Positions 1 through 5,877 of a DNA stretch of 7,551 nt are shown here, in pieces. Below the pieces are notes generated by a model. The model saw nothing but the letters and a program-made list of their open reading frames with translations. It ran no database searches and had not been told where the DNA came from. Source of the stretch: Zavarzinia sp. (GTDB taxonomy: Bacteria > Pseudomonadota > Alphaproteobacteria > Zavarziniales > Zavarziniaceae); assembly GCA_028694545.1 (NCBI GenBank), contig JAQVKV010000096.1:1-7551 (forward strand), given 5' to 3'. Numbering within the stretch: the stretch's first letter is position 1; every line of letters begins with the position of its first letter. The position numbers and the translations under genes were made by a program.

Positions 1-90
1 CAGCTGGTCAAGCTGTTCGACGTGCTCGGCTTCGACGATCCGGTCGCCATGGACGGGCGCCGCCGCCTGTCGTCCATCCTGTTCTCGTGA
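1..90 (+). CDS. Thioredoxin/TPR co-chaperone (YbbN/CnoX-like), C-terminal end only
   Basis: Only the last 29 codons are present, entering in frame at base 1 and ending at TGA 88-90. The visible end has a short helix (KLFDVLGFDDP) followed by RRRLSSILFS. From memory, this is the characteristic ending of alphaproteobacterial thioredoxin-TPR proteins related to E. coli YbbN (CnoX). Those proteins hold unfolding substrates under oxidative stress and hand them to GroEL. The thioredoxin domain and most of the TPR region lie outside the window, so no active-site residue can be checked. The next gene starts 4 bp downstream, and its short GAGG ribosome-binding-like stretch overlaps this stop codon. 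This points to an operon and probable translational coupling. The assignment rests on the C-terminal motif plus the gene order. Confidence 0.72.
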   Translation, partial: QLVKLFDVLGFDDPVAMDGRRRLSSILFS

Positions 91-94
91 GGAC

Positions 95-769
95 ATGGCC
101 GTGACGGGGGATCCCGGGATGTTCGGCTTCGACCAGTTGCCGACGACCGTACCCATCTTCCCCCTGACCGGGGTACTGCTGCTGCCCCGGGGGCGGCTGC
201 CCCTGAATATCTTCGAACCGCGCTATCTCGCCATGGTGCGCGACGCGCTGGCGGGGCAGCGCCTGATCGGCATGGTTCAGCCGCTGGAGCCGAACGATCC
301 GGCGGCCGAACCGGCGGTCTTCCCCGTTGGCTGCGCCGGCAAGATCACATCCTTTTCCGAAACGGACGACGGCCGTTTCCTGATCACGCTGACCGGCGTC
401 TCGCGCTTCCGCATCGTCGACGAAATGCCGCGCCTCACCCCGTACCGGCAGGTGGTGGCTGATTTCGACAGCTATCGCGAGGACCTCACGCCACCGACCG
501 ACGCCGAGGAAGTGAACCGCCGCCGCCTGGCGCCCGCGCTGAAATCCTATCTCGAGCTGCACGGCCTCGCCGCCGACTGGCAGGCGATCGAACAGGCCCC
601 GGCCGAGACGCTGATCAACGCGCTTGCCATGATCTGCCCCTTCAGCCCGGCGGAGAAGCAAGCCCTGCTCGAGGCCGGCGACATCGCGTGCCGCGCGGAA
701 ACCATGATCGCCCTTCTCGAAATGGCGCTGGCCGGGCGCGCGGGCGGTCCGGACACCCCCCTGCAATAG
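95..769 (+). CDS. LON peptidase substrate-binding (Lon N-terminal) domain protein
   Basis: This 224-residue protein consists of the substrate-recognition domain of Lon protease without its AAA+ ATPase or peptidase parts. The family signature is clear near the N-terminus: [20 protein letters not shown] followed by FEPRYLAMV (about residues 20-49). A further typical stretch, RFRIVDE, lies near residue 105, and the C-terminal half is helical. The length fits stand-alone LonN proteins of alphaproteobacteria. Such proteins have no known catalytic activity and are thought to bind or recognise substrates, but their role is unproven. The start is uncertain: ATG 95 has only a GAGG 2 nt away, while in-frame ATG 119 has GGGGGA with 7 nt spacing and would remove 8 residues. 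It lies between a chaperone-type thioredoxin and a Trm112 protein, which fits a proteostasis or translation-support operon. Confidence 0.93.
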   Translation: MAVTGDPGMFGFDQLPTTVPIFPLTGVLLLPRGRLPLNIFEPRYLAMVRDALAGQRLIGMVQPLEPNDPAAEPAVFPVGCAGKITSFSETDDGRFLITLTGVSRFRIVDEMPRLTPYRQVVADFDSYREDLTPPTDAEEVNRRRLAPALKSYLELHGLAADWQAIEQAPAETLINALAMICPFSPAEKQALLEAGDIACRAETMIALLEMALAGRAGGPDTPLQ

Positions 770-792
770 CCCCCCGCAACAGGCAAATGGCC

Positions 793-1029
793 ATGACCGA
801 TACCGAAGCGAACGCCGCCCCCCCGAGACCGGATCCACAGAACGCCGTCGATCCGAAGCTTTTGGAAATCCTGATCTGCCCCGCCTCGCGCCAGCCTCTG
901 CGCTATGATCGCGAACGGAACGAGCTGGTCTCGGAAGCGGCGCGCCTTGCCTACCCGATCCGCGATGGCGTGCCGATCATGCTGATCGGCGAAGCGCGCT
1001 CCCTGGACGAACCGGGCGCCTCCGCGTGA
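793..1029 (+). CDS. Trm112 family protein (YcaR-like, UPF0434)
   Basis: This is a small protein of about 78 residues. The core [11 protein letters not shown], then [10 protein letters not shown], then [14 protein letters not shown] and a closing acidic EARSLDE is the signature of bacterial Trm112/YcaR proteins. Eukaryotic and archaeal Trm112 is a zinc-binding activator of methyltransferases acting on tRNA, rRNA and release factors; the bacterial role is less certain. Here the first CPxC motif reads CPAS, and this is the only cysteine in the protein, so the usual zinc knuckle cannot form. Two ATGs two codons apart (787 and 793) can start it. I chose 793 because the upstream AGG is 9 nt away rather than 3. 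The stop TGA overlaps the GTG start of the next gene. An alanine/proline-rich N-terminal tail of about 18 residues precedes the core. Confidence 0.9.
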   Translation: MTDTEANAAPPRPDPQNAVDPKLLEILICPASRQPLRYDRERNELVSEAARLAYPIRDGVPIMLIGEARSLDEPGASA

Positions 1030-1382
1030 GTGATGAAGCCTGGCCGGTCGAACTGCGCGTGCCCGGCGAGCGGCGCGCGCTGGAGATCGACTGGTCGGAC
1101 GGTCGTCGCGACGTGATCGCCGCCGAACTGCTGCGGGTGGAAAGCCCGTCGGCGGAAGTCCGGGGCCATGGCGGCGAAGCCAAGCGCATCGTCGCCGGCA
1201 AGCGCGCCGTCGCCATCACGGGCGCGGAACCGGTCGGCCATTACGCCATCCGCCTGATCTTCGACGACGGCCACGACAGCGGTCTCTACACTTGGAAGAC
1301 ATTGCGCCACTTCGGCGAGGAACAGGCCCGGCTCTTCGCCGATTATCTCGCCGCGCTCGATGCGCGGGGCCTTGCACGCTAG
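1026..1382 (+). CDS. DUF971 (GBBH-like N-terminal domain) protein
   Basis: This 118-residue protein matches the gamma-butyrobetaine-hydroxylase-like N-terminal domain (DUF971). The visible signature is an N-terminal WPVELRV ... LEIDWSDGR strand pair, a central [14 protein letters not shown] stretch and the C-terminal [20 protein letters not shown] followed by LRHFGE. In other proteins this domain sits at the N-terminus of Fe(II)/2-oxoglutarate hydroxylases or is fused to Mrp/HCF101-type Fe-S carriers. Here it stands alone and lacks any oxygenase domain, so no enzyme activity should be assumed. The GTG start overlaps the preceding TGA (GTGA, 1026-1029), so translation is probably coupled to the Trm112 gene. 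It appears to be the last gene of the + strand operon, with the convergent acetyltransferase gene ending 15 bp away. No terminator hairpin is evident in that gap. Confidence 0.88.
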   Translation: MSDEAWPVELRVPGERRALEIDWSDGRRDVIAAELLRVESPSAEVRGHGGEAKRIVAGKRAVAITGAEPVGHYAIRLIFDDGHDSGLYTWKTLRHFGEEQARLFADYLAALDARGLAR

Positions 1383-1397
1383 GGATTGTCGCGCCGA

Positions 1398-1895
1398 TCA
1401 GCCGGCAACCGCCTGAACATGGCGGTCGAAAACCCGGAAGCCCGCATGGGCATAAGTGGCGATCGCCTTGGGGTGATCCCAATTGTCCGTATGGAGCCAG
1501 ACCCGGCGGGTGCCCCGCGTCCACACGTCGCTGAGCGCGACATGCAGCAGATAGGGCCCGAGGCCCCGCCCCTGCAGGCCAGGGGCCAGGCCGAAATGGG
1601 TGAGCTGCACCTCGGGTCCGCCGACGCCGGTGAACTCGCAGAAGCCGCCGGCGGCACCCGACAGGCGCAGCACGTGGACATGATTGGCCGGGTCGGCCAG
1701 GAAGGCATCCAGCGCCTCGGCCGACATGGTCAAATGGTCGTCCCAATGCAGGGGGTCGCCCACCGCGCGATAAAGCTGGAGATAATCCGCGCGCGCCATC
1801 ACCTCGCGCCGGACCGTGGCGCAGCCGGGCGCGCAGGGCTGCGCCCCCTTGGGAGTCGCCAGCATCTCCATAAAGGTGACGATCAACTGGACCAT
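1398..1895 (-). CDS. GNAT family N-acetyltransferase
   Basis: This 165-residue protein is a single GNAT domain of normal length. The acetyl-CoA pyrophosphate-binding motif A is clear at about residues 96-113: a strand (VQLTHFGLAP) followed by QGRGLG. Motif B follows at about 136-153 (TDNWDHPKAIATYAHAGF), the usual DxxxxxxxYxxxGF pattern near the acceptor site. The N-terminus starts with a beta strand (QLIVTFMEM) and has a proline/cysteine-containing stretch (CAPGC) near 21-25. The acceptor substrate cannot be read from sequence; amines, peptides and drugs are all possible for this superfamily. The ATG at 1893-1895 is the only start that keeps the full first strand. It lies 130 bp downstream of the MFS gene on the same strand and converges with the DUF971 gene. 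Confidence 0.9.
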   Translation of the reverse strand: MVQLIVTFMEMLATPKGAQPCAPGCATVRREVMARADYLQLYRAVGDPLHWDDHLTMSAEALDAFLADPANHVHVLRLSGAAGGFCEFTGVGGPEVQLTHFGLAPGLQGRGLGPYLLHVALSDVWTRGTRRVWLHTDNWDHPKAIATYAHAGFRVFDRHVQAVAG

Positions 1896-2025
1896 GGTCT
1901 GCCCGAATTCGCGCCTTTATTCGTTATCAGCCCGTTCGGCAATCGACGGGGCCTTTACGGCATCCTACCACAGGGCGGGGCCCCGGTGCATCGCCTGGAT
2001 GACGGCCGGCGCCGCGAACACACCG
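1896..2025 (-). other. Intergenic gap between the MFS and GNAT genes; weak promoter candidate
   Basis: This 130-bp stretch has no supported gene. On the - strand a TTGCCG (1942-1937) lies 17 bp from TAAAGG (1919-1914), about 18 nt upstream of the acetyltransferase ATG. The first element resembles a -35 box, but the second is a poor -10, so the promoter is only possible. The gap also contains GGGGCC and GGCCCC blocks that could pair over a long loop, but there is no T-rich run to make a terminator. Whether the acetyltransferase is read through from the efflux pump gene is open. Confidence 0.25.
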
Positions 2026-3210
2026 TCATGACCGCGCCGCGCGGTAAAATGCGACCTGCGCGACCACGCAGGCCCCCGCCAGCACCAGCGCCGCCGCCAG
2101 GACCGGGCTTGGTCCGATCGAGGCAAGGGCGGCGCAGAGCGCGCCGACACCCATCTGGATGCTGCCGTAAAGCCCGGAGGCGGAGCCAACGGCTGCGGCG
2201 TTCACGCTGATCGCGCGCGTCATCGCGGCGGGCGACGCCACCCCCATGCCCAGCGTGAACAGGATCATCAGCCCGACCACCAGCGGCACGGACAAGGCCC
2301 CCGCGAACACGATGCCGAGCAGACCGAAGGCCGCCAGAGTCGAAAGCCCGTTGCCATAGAACAGCATCGCCCGTGGCGAAAGGCGCGAGACGAGCACGCT
2401 TGCCGCGATGCTGCCGATCCAGATGCCGAACACCAGCACGGCGAGATAGATCCCGACCTCGAACGCCGGCCGGCCCAGTTCCTGGACGAAGAGGAAAGGC
2501 GCCGCCGCGACATAGGCATACATGGAAGTGGTGGCGCAGGCCCCGCCCACGGCGTAGCCGAGGAAGGCGGGCGAGACGAGCAGCCGCCCATAGTTGCGGA
2601 TCACGGCCGCCCCCCCGCCCGCGACCGGCTTCACCGTTTCGGGCACCATGCGCCAGGTCAGCAGGAAATTGGCGACGCCAAGCCCGCACAGCAGCCAGAA
2701 GATCGCCCGCCAGCCGATCGTTCCGGCGACAGCCCCGCCCACCATGGGCGCGACGCCGGGTCCGATGGTCACCATCAGGTTCATCAGCGCCATGCGTTTC
2801 GCCGCGTCCATGTTGCCGGCCGTATCGCGCACCAGCGCCCGGCCAAGGACAAGGCCGGCGCAGCCGCCGAAAGCCTGGAACAGGCGAGCCGCGATCAGGG
2901 ACTGGGCATCTGGCGCGAAGGCAGCCGCGAGACCGGCAAGCGTATAGAGGCTGAGCCCCGCCATCAGTACCGGGCGGCGCCCGAAGCGGTCCGACAGGGG
3001 ACCATAGATCAATTGCCCGACGGCGAGCCCCGCGATGTAGAGACTGATCGTCATCTGCATCGCCGATGCGGTGGCGCCAAGATCGGCGGCGGCGATGGTC
3101 AGCGCCGGCACGAAGATATGCATGGCGAGCGTGCCGCTGAAGGTGAGCAGCGCCAACAGCCACAGGGGTGCCTTCGCCCCGGCCGGAGCCGCGTCGACCA
3201 CCGGTGCCAT
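2026..3210 (-). CDS. MFS multidrug efflux transporter, Bcr/CflA type
   Basis: This 394-residue inner-membrane protein shows about 12 hydrophobic segments, the DHA1 drug:proton antiporter layout. Segment 1 ends in MHIFVPAL, the position of the MYLPA motif in Bcr/CflA proteins. Loop 2-3 carries motif A (GPLSDRFGRRP, residues 70-80). A motif-B-like stretch (RLFQAFGG) follows near 109-116, and a motif-C-like GPGVAPMVGG near 150-159 marks exporters. It should pump small toxic compounds out using the proton gradient, but the substrate cannot be told. The gene directly follows a MarR regulator, so it is probably its target. The start is ambiguous. ATG 3210 has GGAGG at 13 nt; GTG 3222, four codons upstream, makes a GTGA overlap with the MarR stop but has GGAGG only 1 nt away. 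Confidence 0.93.
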   Translation of the reverse strand: MAPVVDAAPAGAKAPLWLLALLTFSGTLAMHIFVPALTIAAADLGATASAMQMTISLYIAGLAVGQLIYGPLSDRFGRRPVLMAGLSLYTLAGLAAAFAPDAQSLIAARLFQAFGGCAGLVLGRALVRDTAGNMDAAKRMALMNLMVTIGPGVAPMVGGAVAGTIGWRAIFWLLCGLGVANFLLTWRMVPETVKPVAGGGAAVIRNYGRLLVSPAFLGYAVGGACATTSMYAYVAAAPFLFVQELGRPAFEVGIYLAVLVFGIWIGSIAASVLVSRLSPRAMLFYGNGLSTLAAFGLLGIVFAGALSVPLVVGLMILFTLGMGVASPAAMTRAISVNAAAVGSASGLYGSIQMGVGALCAALASIGPSPVLAAALVLAGACVVAQVAFYRAARS

Positions 3211-3218
3211 CCGTACGC

Positions 3219-3668
3219 TCACGCCTCCCCCCCGCCGCCGAGGTTGCCCCTGATATGCCGCATCACCCGCGATGCGGCCTCGATATCGTCGGGCGACAGG
3301 CCGGCCAGCGCCGCATCCCGCGCTTGGCACGCCACGGATTCGACCAGCGCCACAGTTCGCTCGCCCCGTGTGGTGAGCACGATGACCTTGGCCCTGCGAT
3401 CGCTGTCCTCGTGCCGCTCGATCAGGCCCGCCGCCTCCAGCGTGTCGAGGATGCGGACCACGGCCGAACCGTCGAGCGAAAGCGAATCCGCCAGTTGCTT
3501 CTGGCGCATCGCCGTCGGCGCCCGCGCCAGATGCAGCAGGGGCAGCCAGCTCGCCTCGGTCAGGCCGAAAGGACGCAAGCCCTTGTCGACCGCGCGCCGC
3601 CACAGGCGCGACGTCTGGCCAAGCAAGGGACCCAGTTCGAGACGGGTGATGTCGGGATCGACGGACAT
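3219..3668 (-). CDS. MarR family transcriptional regulator
   Basis: This 149-residue cytoplasmic DNA-binding protein has the usual MarR length. An N-terminal dimerisation helix (about 7-32) leads to LTEASWLPLLHLA (36-48). The winged helix-turn-helix follows: QKQLADSLSLDGSAVVRILD (56-75) contains the recognition helix, and LEAAGLIERHEDSDRR with AKVIVL forms the wing, including the conserved DxDRR (88-92). A C-terminal helix pair completes the dimer interface. There is no cysteine in the N-terminal helix, so an OhrR-type peroxide switch is unlikely; a small-molecule ligand is more probable. The gene overlaps or abuts the MFS pump gene and is preceded by a perfect inverted repeat at 3689-3710. 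Together these suggest autorepression and repression of the pump. Confidence 0.94.
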   Translation of the reverse strand: MSVDPDITRLELGPLLGQTSRLWRRAVDKGLRPFGLTEASWLPLLHLARAPTAMRQKQLADSLSLDGSAVVRILDTLEAAGLIERHEDSDRRAKVIVLTTRGERTVALVESVACQARDAALAGLSPDDIEAASRVMRHIRGNLGGGGEA

Positions 3669-3676
3669 GGCGAGAT

Positions 3677-3687
3677 ATATGCCATAT
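3677..3687. promoter_or_regulatory. Small palindrome in the MarR leader
   Basis: ATATG and CATAT arms flank a single C. The site lies 9 bp upstream of the MarR ATG and 1 bp from the larger inverted repeat. It may be a second half-site or simply part of the AT-rich leader, and it is too short to call firmly. Confidence 0.25.
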
Positions 3688-3688
3688 C

Positions 3689-3710
3689 AATAGATGACAT
3701 ATCATCTATT
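3689..3710. promoter_or_regulatory. Probable MarR operator (perfect 9-bp inverted repeat)
   Basis: The left arm AATAGATGA (3689-3697) and right arm TCATCTATT (3702-3710) are perfect reverse complements around the spacer CATA. The total length of 22 bp is typical of MarR dimer sites. It begins 20 bp upstream of the MarR start codon, in an AT-rich patch within very GC-rich DNA, where it would overlap the promoter or the transcription start. I could not identify convincing -35/-10 boxes. The role is inferred from position and symmetry. Confidence 0.7.
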
Positions 3711-3769
3711 TCCTGAGGCCATCGTCGAAACGCCGCCATGCGAAAATCGGGAAGGTTCCGGAAAGACAA

Positions 3770-3800
3770 ACGCCCGACCGAGGGGGGATCGGTCGGGCGT
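3770..3800 (-). terminator. Rho-independent terminator of the pot operon
   Basis: ACGCCCGACCGA (3770-3781) and TCGGTCGGGCGT (3789-3800) form a perfect 12-bp stem around a 7-nt loop (3782-3788). Read on the - strand the stem is followed by TTTGTCTTTCC, a T-rich run. On the + strand no such run follows. It lies about 210 nt past the potI stop and before the MarR promoter region, so it most likely ends the polyamine transporter transcript and insulates the MarR gene. Confidence 0.82.
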
Positions 3801-4009
3801 ACGCGTCTTAACAAACGCGGGCGATGCCTTGGGGGGAACAAGCACCGCCAAAAGGAACACCGGCTATAAAGGGGGGGAACAGCCGATGTCCTTCGTTGAC
3901 CCCATAATGGGGCCAAGAGCCGCGGGATTCAACGCCAAGCTTCATGCACCCGATGCAGCGCTGCGATGCGACGAGGCCGCGGCGCGACCGTCCGCCGGTT
4001 GCGGCCGCC
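3801..4009. other. Gene-free stretch: probable 3' untranslated region of the pot operon
   Basis: These 209 bp lie between the potI stop and the terminator, so they should be transcribed as a long 3' end. I see no supported gene. Small structures present are a 13-bp palindrome (CCCCAT, A, ATGGGG; 3900-3912), a 5-bp stem with an 8-nt loop (CGCGT 3802-3806 with ACGCG 3815-3819) and a direct repeat GGGGGGAACA (3831-3840 and 3872-3881). A + strand frame from ATG 3886 has a purine-rich upstream stretch, but its codon use is unlike the real genes and it runs antisense into potI. Confidence 0.45.
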
Positions 4010-4834
4010 TCATTCGTTGGCGGCCGCAGCCATCCGTTCAGCACGCTGGCGCTCGACCATCGCGCGCTTCTGCACCAGGGACGCGAGGACGACACCGATA
4101 GCGACGATGACGATCATGATCGTCGACAGCGCGTTGATCTCGGGCTTCACGCCAAGTTTCACGGCCGAGAAGATCTTCACCGGCAGCGTGTCCCACCCGG
4201 GCCCCGAGGTGAACGATGTGATGACCACATTGTCCAGCGACAGGGTGAAGGACAACAGCCAGCCCGAGACCAGCGCCGGCGCGATCACCGGCAGGGTGAT
4301 AACGAAGAAGGTCTTGAACGGCGTCGCCCCCAGGTCCTGCGCCGCTTCCTCGATCGAACGGTCGAAGGAGACGAGGCGCGACTGCACCACGACGGCGACA
4401 TAGGACATGCAGAAGGAGGTATGGGCGATGATCATGGTTCCGAGCCCCCGCCCCCAGTCGATCGCGACGAAGAGGAGCAGGAGGGACAGGCCCGTGATCA
4501 CCTCGGGCATGACGAGAGGCGCATAGATCATGCCCGAGAACAGGGTGCGCCCCCGGAAGCTGGAGAAGCGCGCCATGACGAAGCCCGCGACGGTGCCCAG
4601 CACCACCGACAGGGTGGAGGTCGCTGCCGCCAGGATCAGGGAGATCCAGGCCGCCGCCAGGAGATCGTCGTTCTGGAACAGCTCGCCATACCACTTCAGC
4701 GAAAAACCGCCCCAGACGTTCACCAGCCGGCTCTCGTTGAAGGAAAAGAAGACGAGGATCAGGATCGGGATATAGAGGAAGGCGAAGCCGAAGGTCAGCG
4801 CCACCAGGTTGATCTTGGACAGGCCCTTGGTCAT
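4010..4834 (-). CDS. potI: Polyamine ABC transporter permease PotI
   Basis: This 274-residue inner-membrane permease of the PotC/PotI family is close to the length of E. coli PotI (281). Six hydrophobic segments can be seen, the first at about 11-31 (VALTFGFAFLYIPILILVFF). The cytoplasmic EAA loop that docks on the ATPase is at about 162-181 (EEAAQDLGATPFKTFF). The stretches VNVWGGFSLKWYGEL, APLVMPEVITGLSLLLLFVA, SGWLLSFTLSLD and PEINALSTIM match what I recall of E. coli PotI closely. It should form the membrane channel together with PotH. The start ATG 4834 overlaps the potH stop (ATGA, 4831-4834). It is the last gene of the operon. The neighbouring genes and the binding-protein pocket favour putrescine-type import over spermidine, but this is inference. 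Confidence 0.94.
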   Translation of the reverse strand: MTKGLSKINLVALTFGFAFLYIPILILVFFSFNESRLVNVWGGFSLKWYGELFQNDDLLAAAWISLILAAATSTLSVVLGTVAGFVMARFSSFRGRTLFSGMIYAPLVMPEVITGLSLLLLFVAIDWGRGLGTMIIAHTSFCMSYVAVVVQSRLVSFDRSIEEAAQDLGATPFKTFFVITLPVIAPALVSGWLLSFTLSLDNVVITSFTSGPGWDTLPVKIFSAVKLGVKPEINALSTIMIVIVAIGVVLASLVQKRAMVERQRAERMAAAANE

Positions 4835-5877
4835 TTACCGGCCTCCTGCAGACGCGCCTGCTGACGCTGGAACAGGACGATCGGCACGACGAGAATGGCG
4901 AGCAGGATCACCGAGACGGCGGAGGCGAGCGGCCAGTTGCGCTCGCTGGCGAAATCGGTGAAGAGCTTGCGCCCGATCACGCGGACATTGTCGCCCACCA
5001 TCAGTTCCGGGATGACATATTCGCCGACCGCCGGAATGAAGACGAGGAAGCAGCCGGCGATGATGCCGGGCATGGCCAGCGGCACTGTGATGCTCCAGAA
5101 CGCCTTGGTCGGCCGGCAGCCGAGATCCGCCGCCGCCTCGAGCAGCGAAAGATCCATCTTCTCGAGATTGGCGTAGAGCGGCAGCACCATGAACGGCAGG
5201 TAGGAATAGACGATGCCGATATACATGGCCCATTCGGTACTGAGGATGCGCAAGGGTTCATCCGGCGAGATGATGCCGATCGCGATCAGGAAAGTGTTCA
5301 GCAAGCCGCCTTCGGTCTTCAGGATGACGATCCACGCATAGACGCGGATCAGGAACGAGGTCCAGAACGGCAGGATCACCAGCATCAGCAGCATCGGCCT
5401 GATCGTCTCGGACGCCCTGGCCATGGCATAGGCCATGGGAAAACCGATGAGCAGGCAGAGCAGCGTCGAGATCGCCGCGATCTTGGCCGAGTTCAGATAG
5501 GCGCGGACGTAGGTATCCTCGGACAGGATCGTCCAGTAGTTCATCAGGTTCAGCTTGATGCTGAGGAAATAGTCGAAGCCGTCGTCGACGATCTCGAAGA
5601 GATCGGTATAGGGCGGAATCGCCAGCGCCGTTTCCGAGAAGCTGATCTTGAGGACGATCAGGAACGGAATGAGGAAGAAGGCGAGCAGGAAGCCATAGGG
5701 AAGGGCGATGACCAGCCCCCGGCCCGAGAAACGCGTGACCACCCAGAGGATATAGGGCGTGGCCCAGGAAAGCCGGCTCCGGTGCAGGCGCATGTGCAGC
5801 CATTCGGCGAAGCCGCCCACGTCATGGGTGATGAAGGCGGCGGCCGGGCGGTCGTCCGTATCGTCGCGCCCGCTCAT
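4831..5877 (-). CDS. potH: Polyamine ABC transporter permease PotH
   Basis: This 348-residue permease of the PotB/PotH family starts at ATG 5877, which overlaps the potG stop (ATGA, 5874-5877). An N-terminal cytoplasmic region of about 54 residues precedes the first membrane segment (about 55-78), roughly 25 residues longer than the E. coli PotH tail as I remember it. The region IPPYTDLFEI, then ILPFWTSFLIRVYAW (168-182) and GIVYSYLPFMVLPLYA (221-236) are family hallmarks. The EAA loop contacting PotG is at about 247-266 (EAAADLGCRPTKAFWSITVP). The stretch FIPAVGEYVIPEL (280-292) is also typical. PotH pairs with PotI to form the translocation path in the inner membrane. Its stop TGA overlaps the potI start, so potG, potH and potI are probably translated as a coupled set. 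Confidence 0.94.
   Translation of the reverse strand: MSGRDDTDDRPAAAFITHDVGGFAEWLHMRLHRSRLSWATPYILWVVTRFSGRGLVIALPYGFLLAFFLIPFLIVLKISFSETALAIPPYTDLFEIVDDGFDYFLSIKLNLMNYWTILSEDTYVRAYLNSAKIAAISTLLCLLIGFPMAYAMARASETIRPMLLMLVILPFWTSFLIRVYAWIVILKTEGGLLNTFLIAIGIISPDEPLRILSTEWAMYIGIVYSYLPFMVLPLYANLEKMDLSLLEAAADLGCRPTKAFWSITVPLAMPGIIAGCFLVFIPAVGEYVIPELMVGDNVRVIGRKLFTDFASERNWPLASAVSVILLAILVVPIVLFQRQQARLQEAGK

Noticed and set aside
8..838. Open frame of 276 codons on the - strand opposite the LonN gene
   Set aside because: The + strand gene has clear family motifs; the antisense frame has only low-complexity Arg/Gly-rich sequence.
1383..1397. Possible shared terminator between the convergent DUF971 and GNAT genes
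   Set aside because: Only 15 bp separate the genes, and no stem-loop with a T run is visible on either strand.
3211..3705. Upstream extension of the MFS frame, which stays open through the MarR gene up to 3705
   Set aside because: The extension overlaps the whole MarR coding region in another frame and has no membrane or domain character. The pump's own hydrophobic start and typical length place its start near 3210-3222.
3886..4101. A + strand frame starting at ATG 3886 after a purine-rich AAAGGGGGGG stretch, 71 codons, as a possible small protein gene
   Set aside because: Its third-codon-position GC is clearly lower than in the real genes here, it has no recognisable motif, and its second half runs antisense through the end of potI.
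3944..4864. Open frame of 306 codons on the + strand opposite potI
   Set aside because: It is antisense to a well-matched permease and very rich in Asp, Arg, His and Gln with no domain pattern, so it is a GC-driven shadow.
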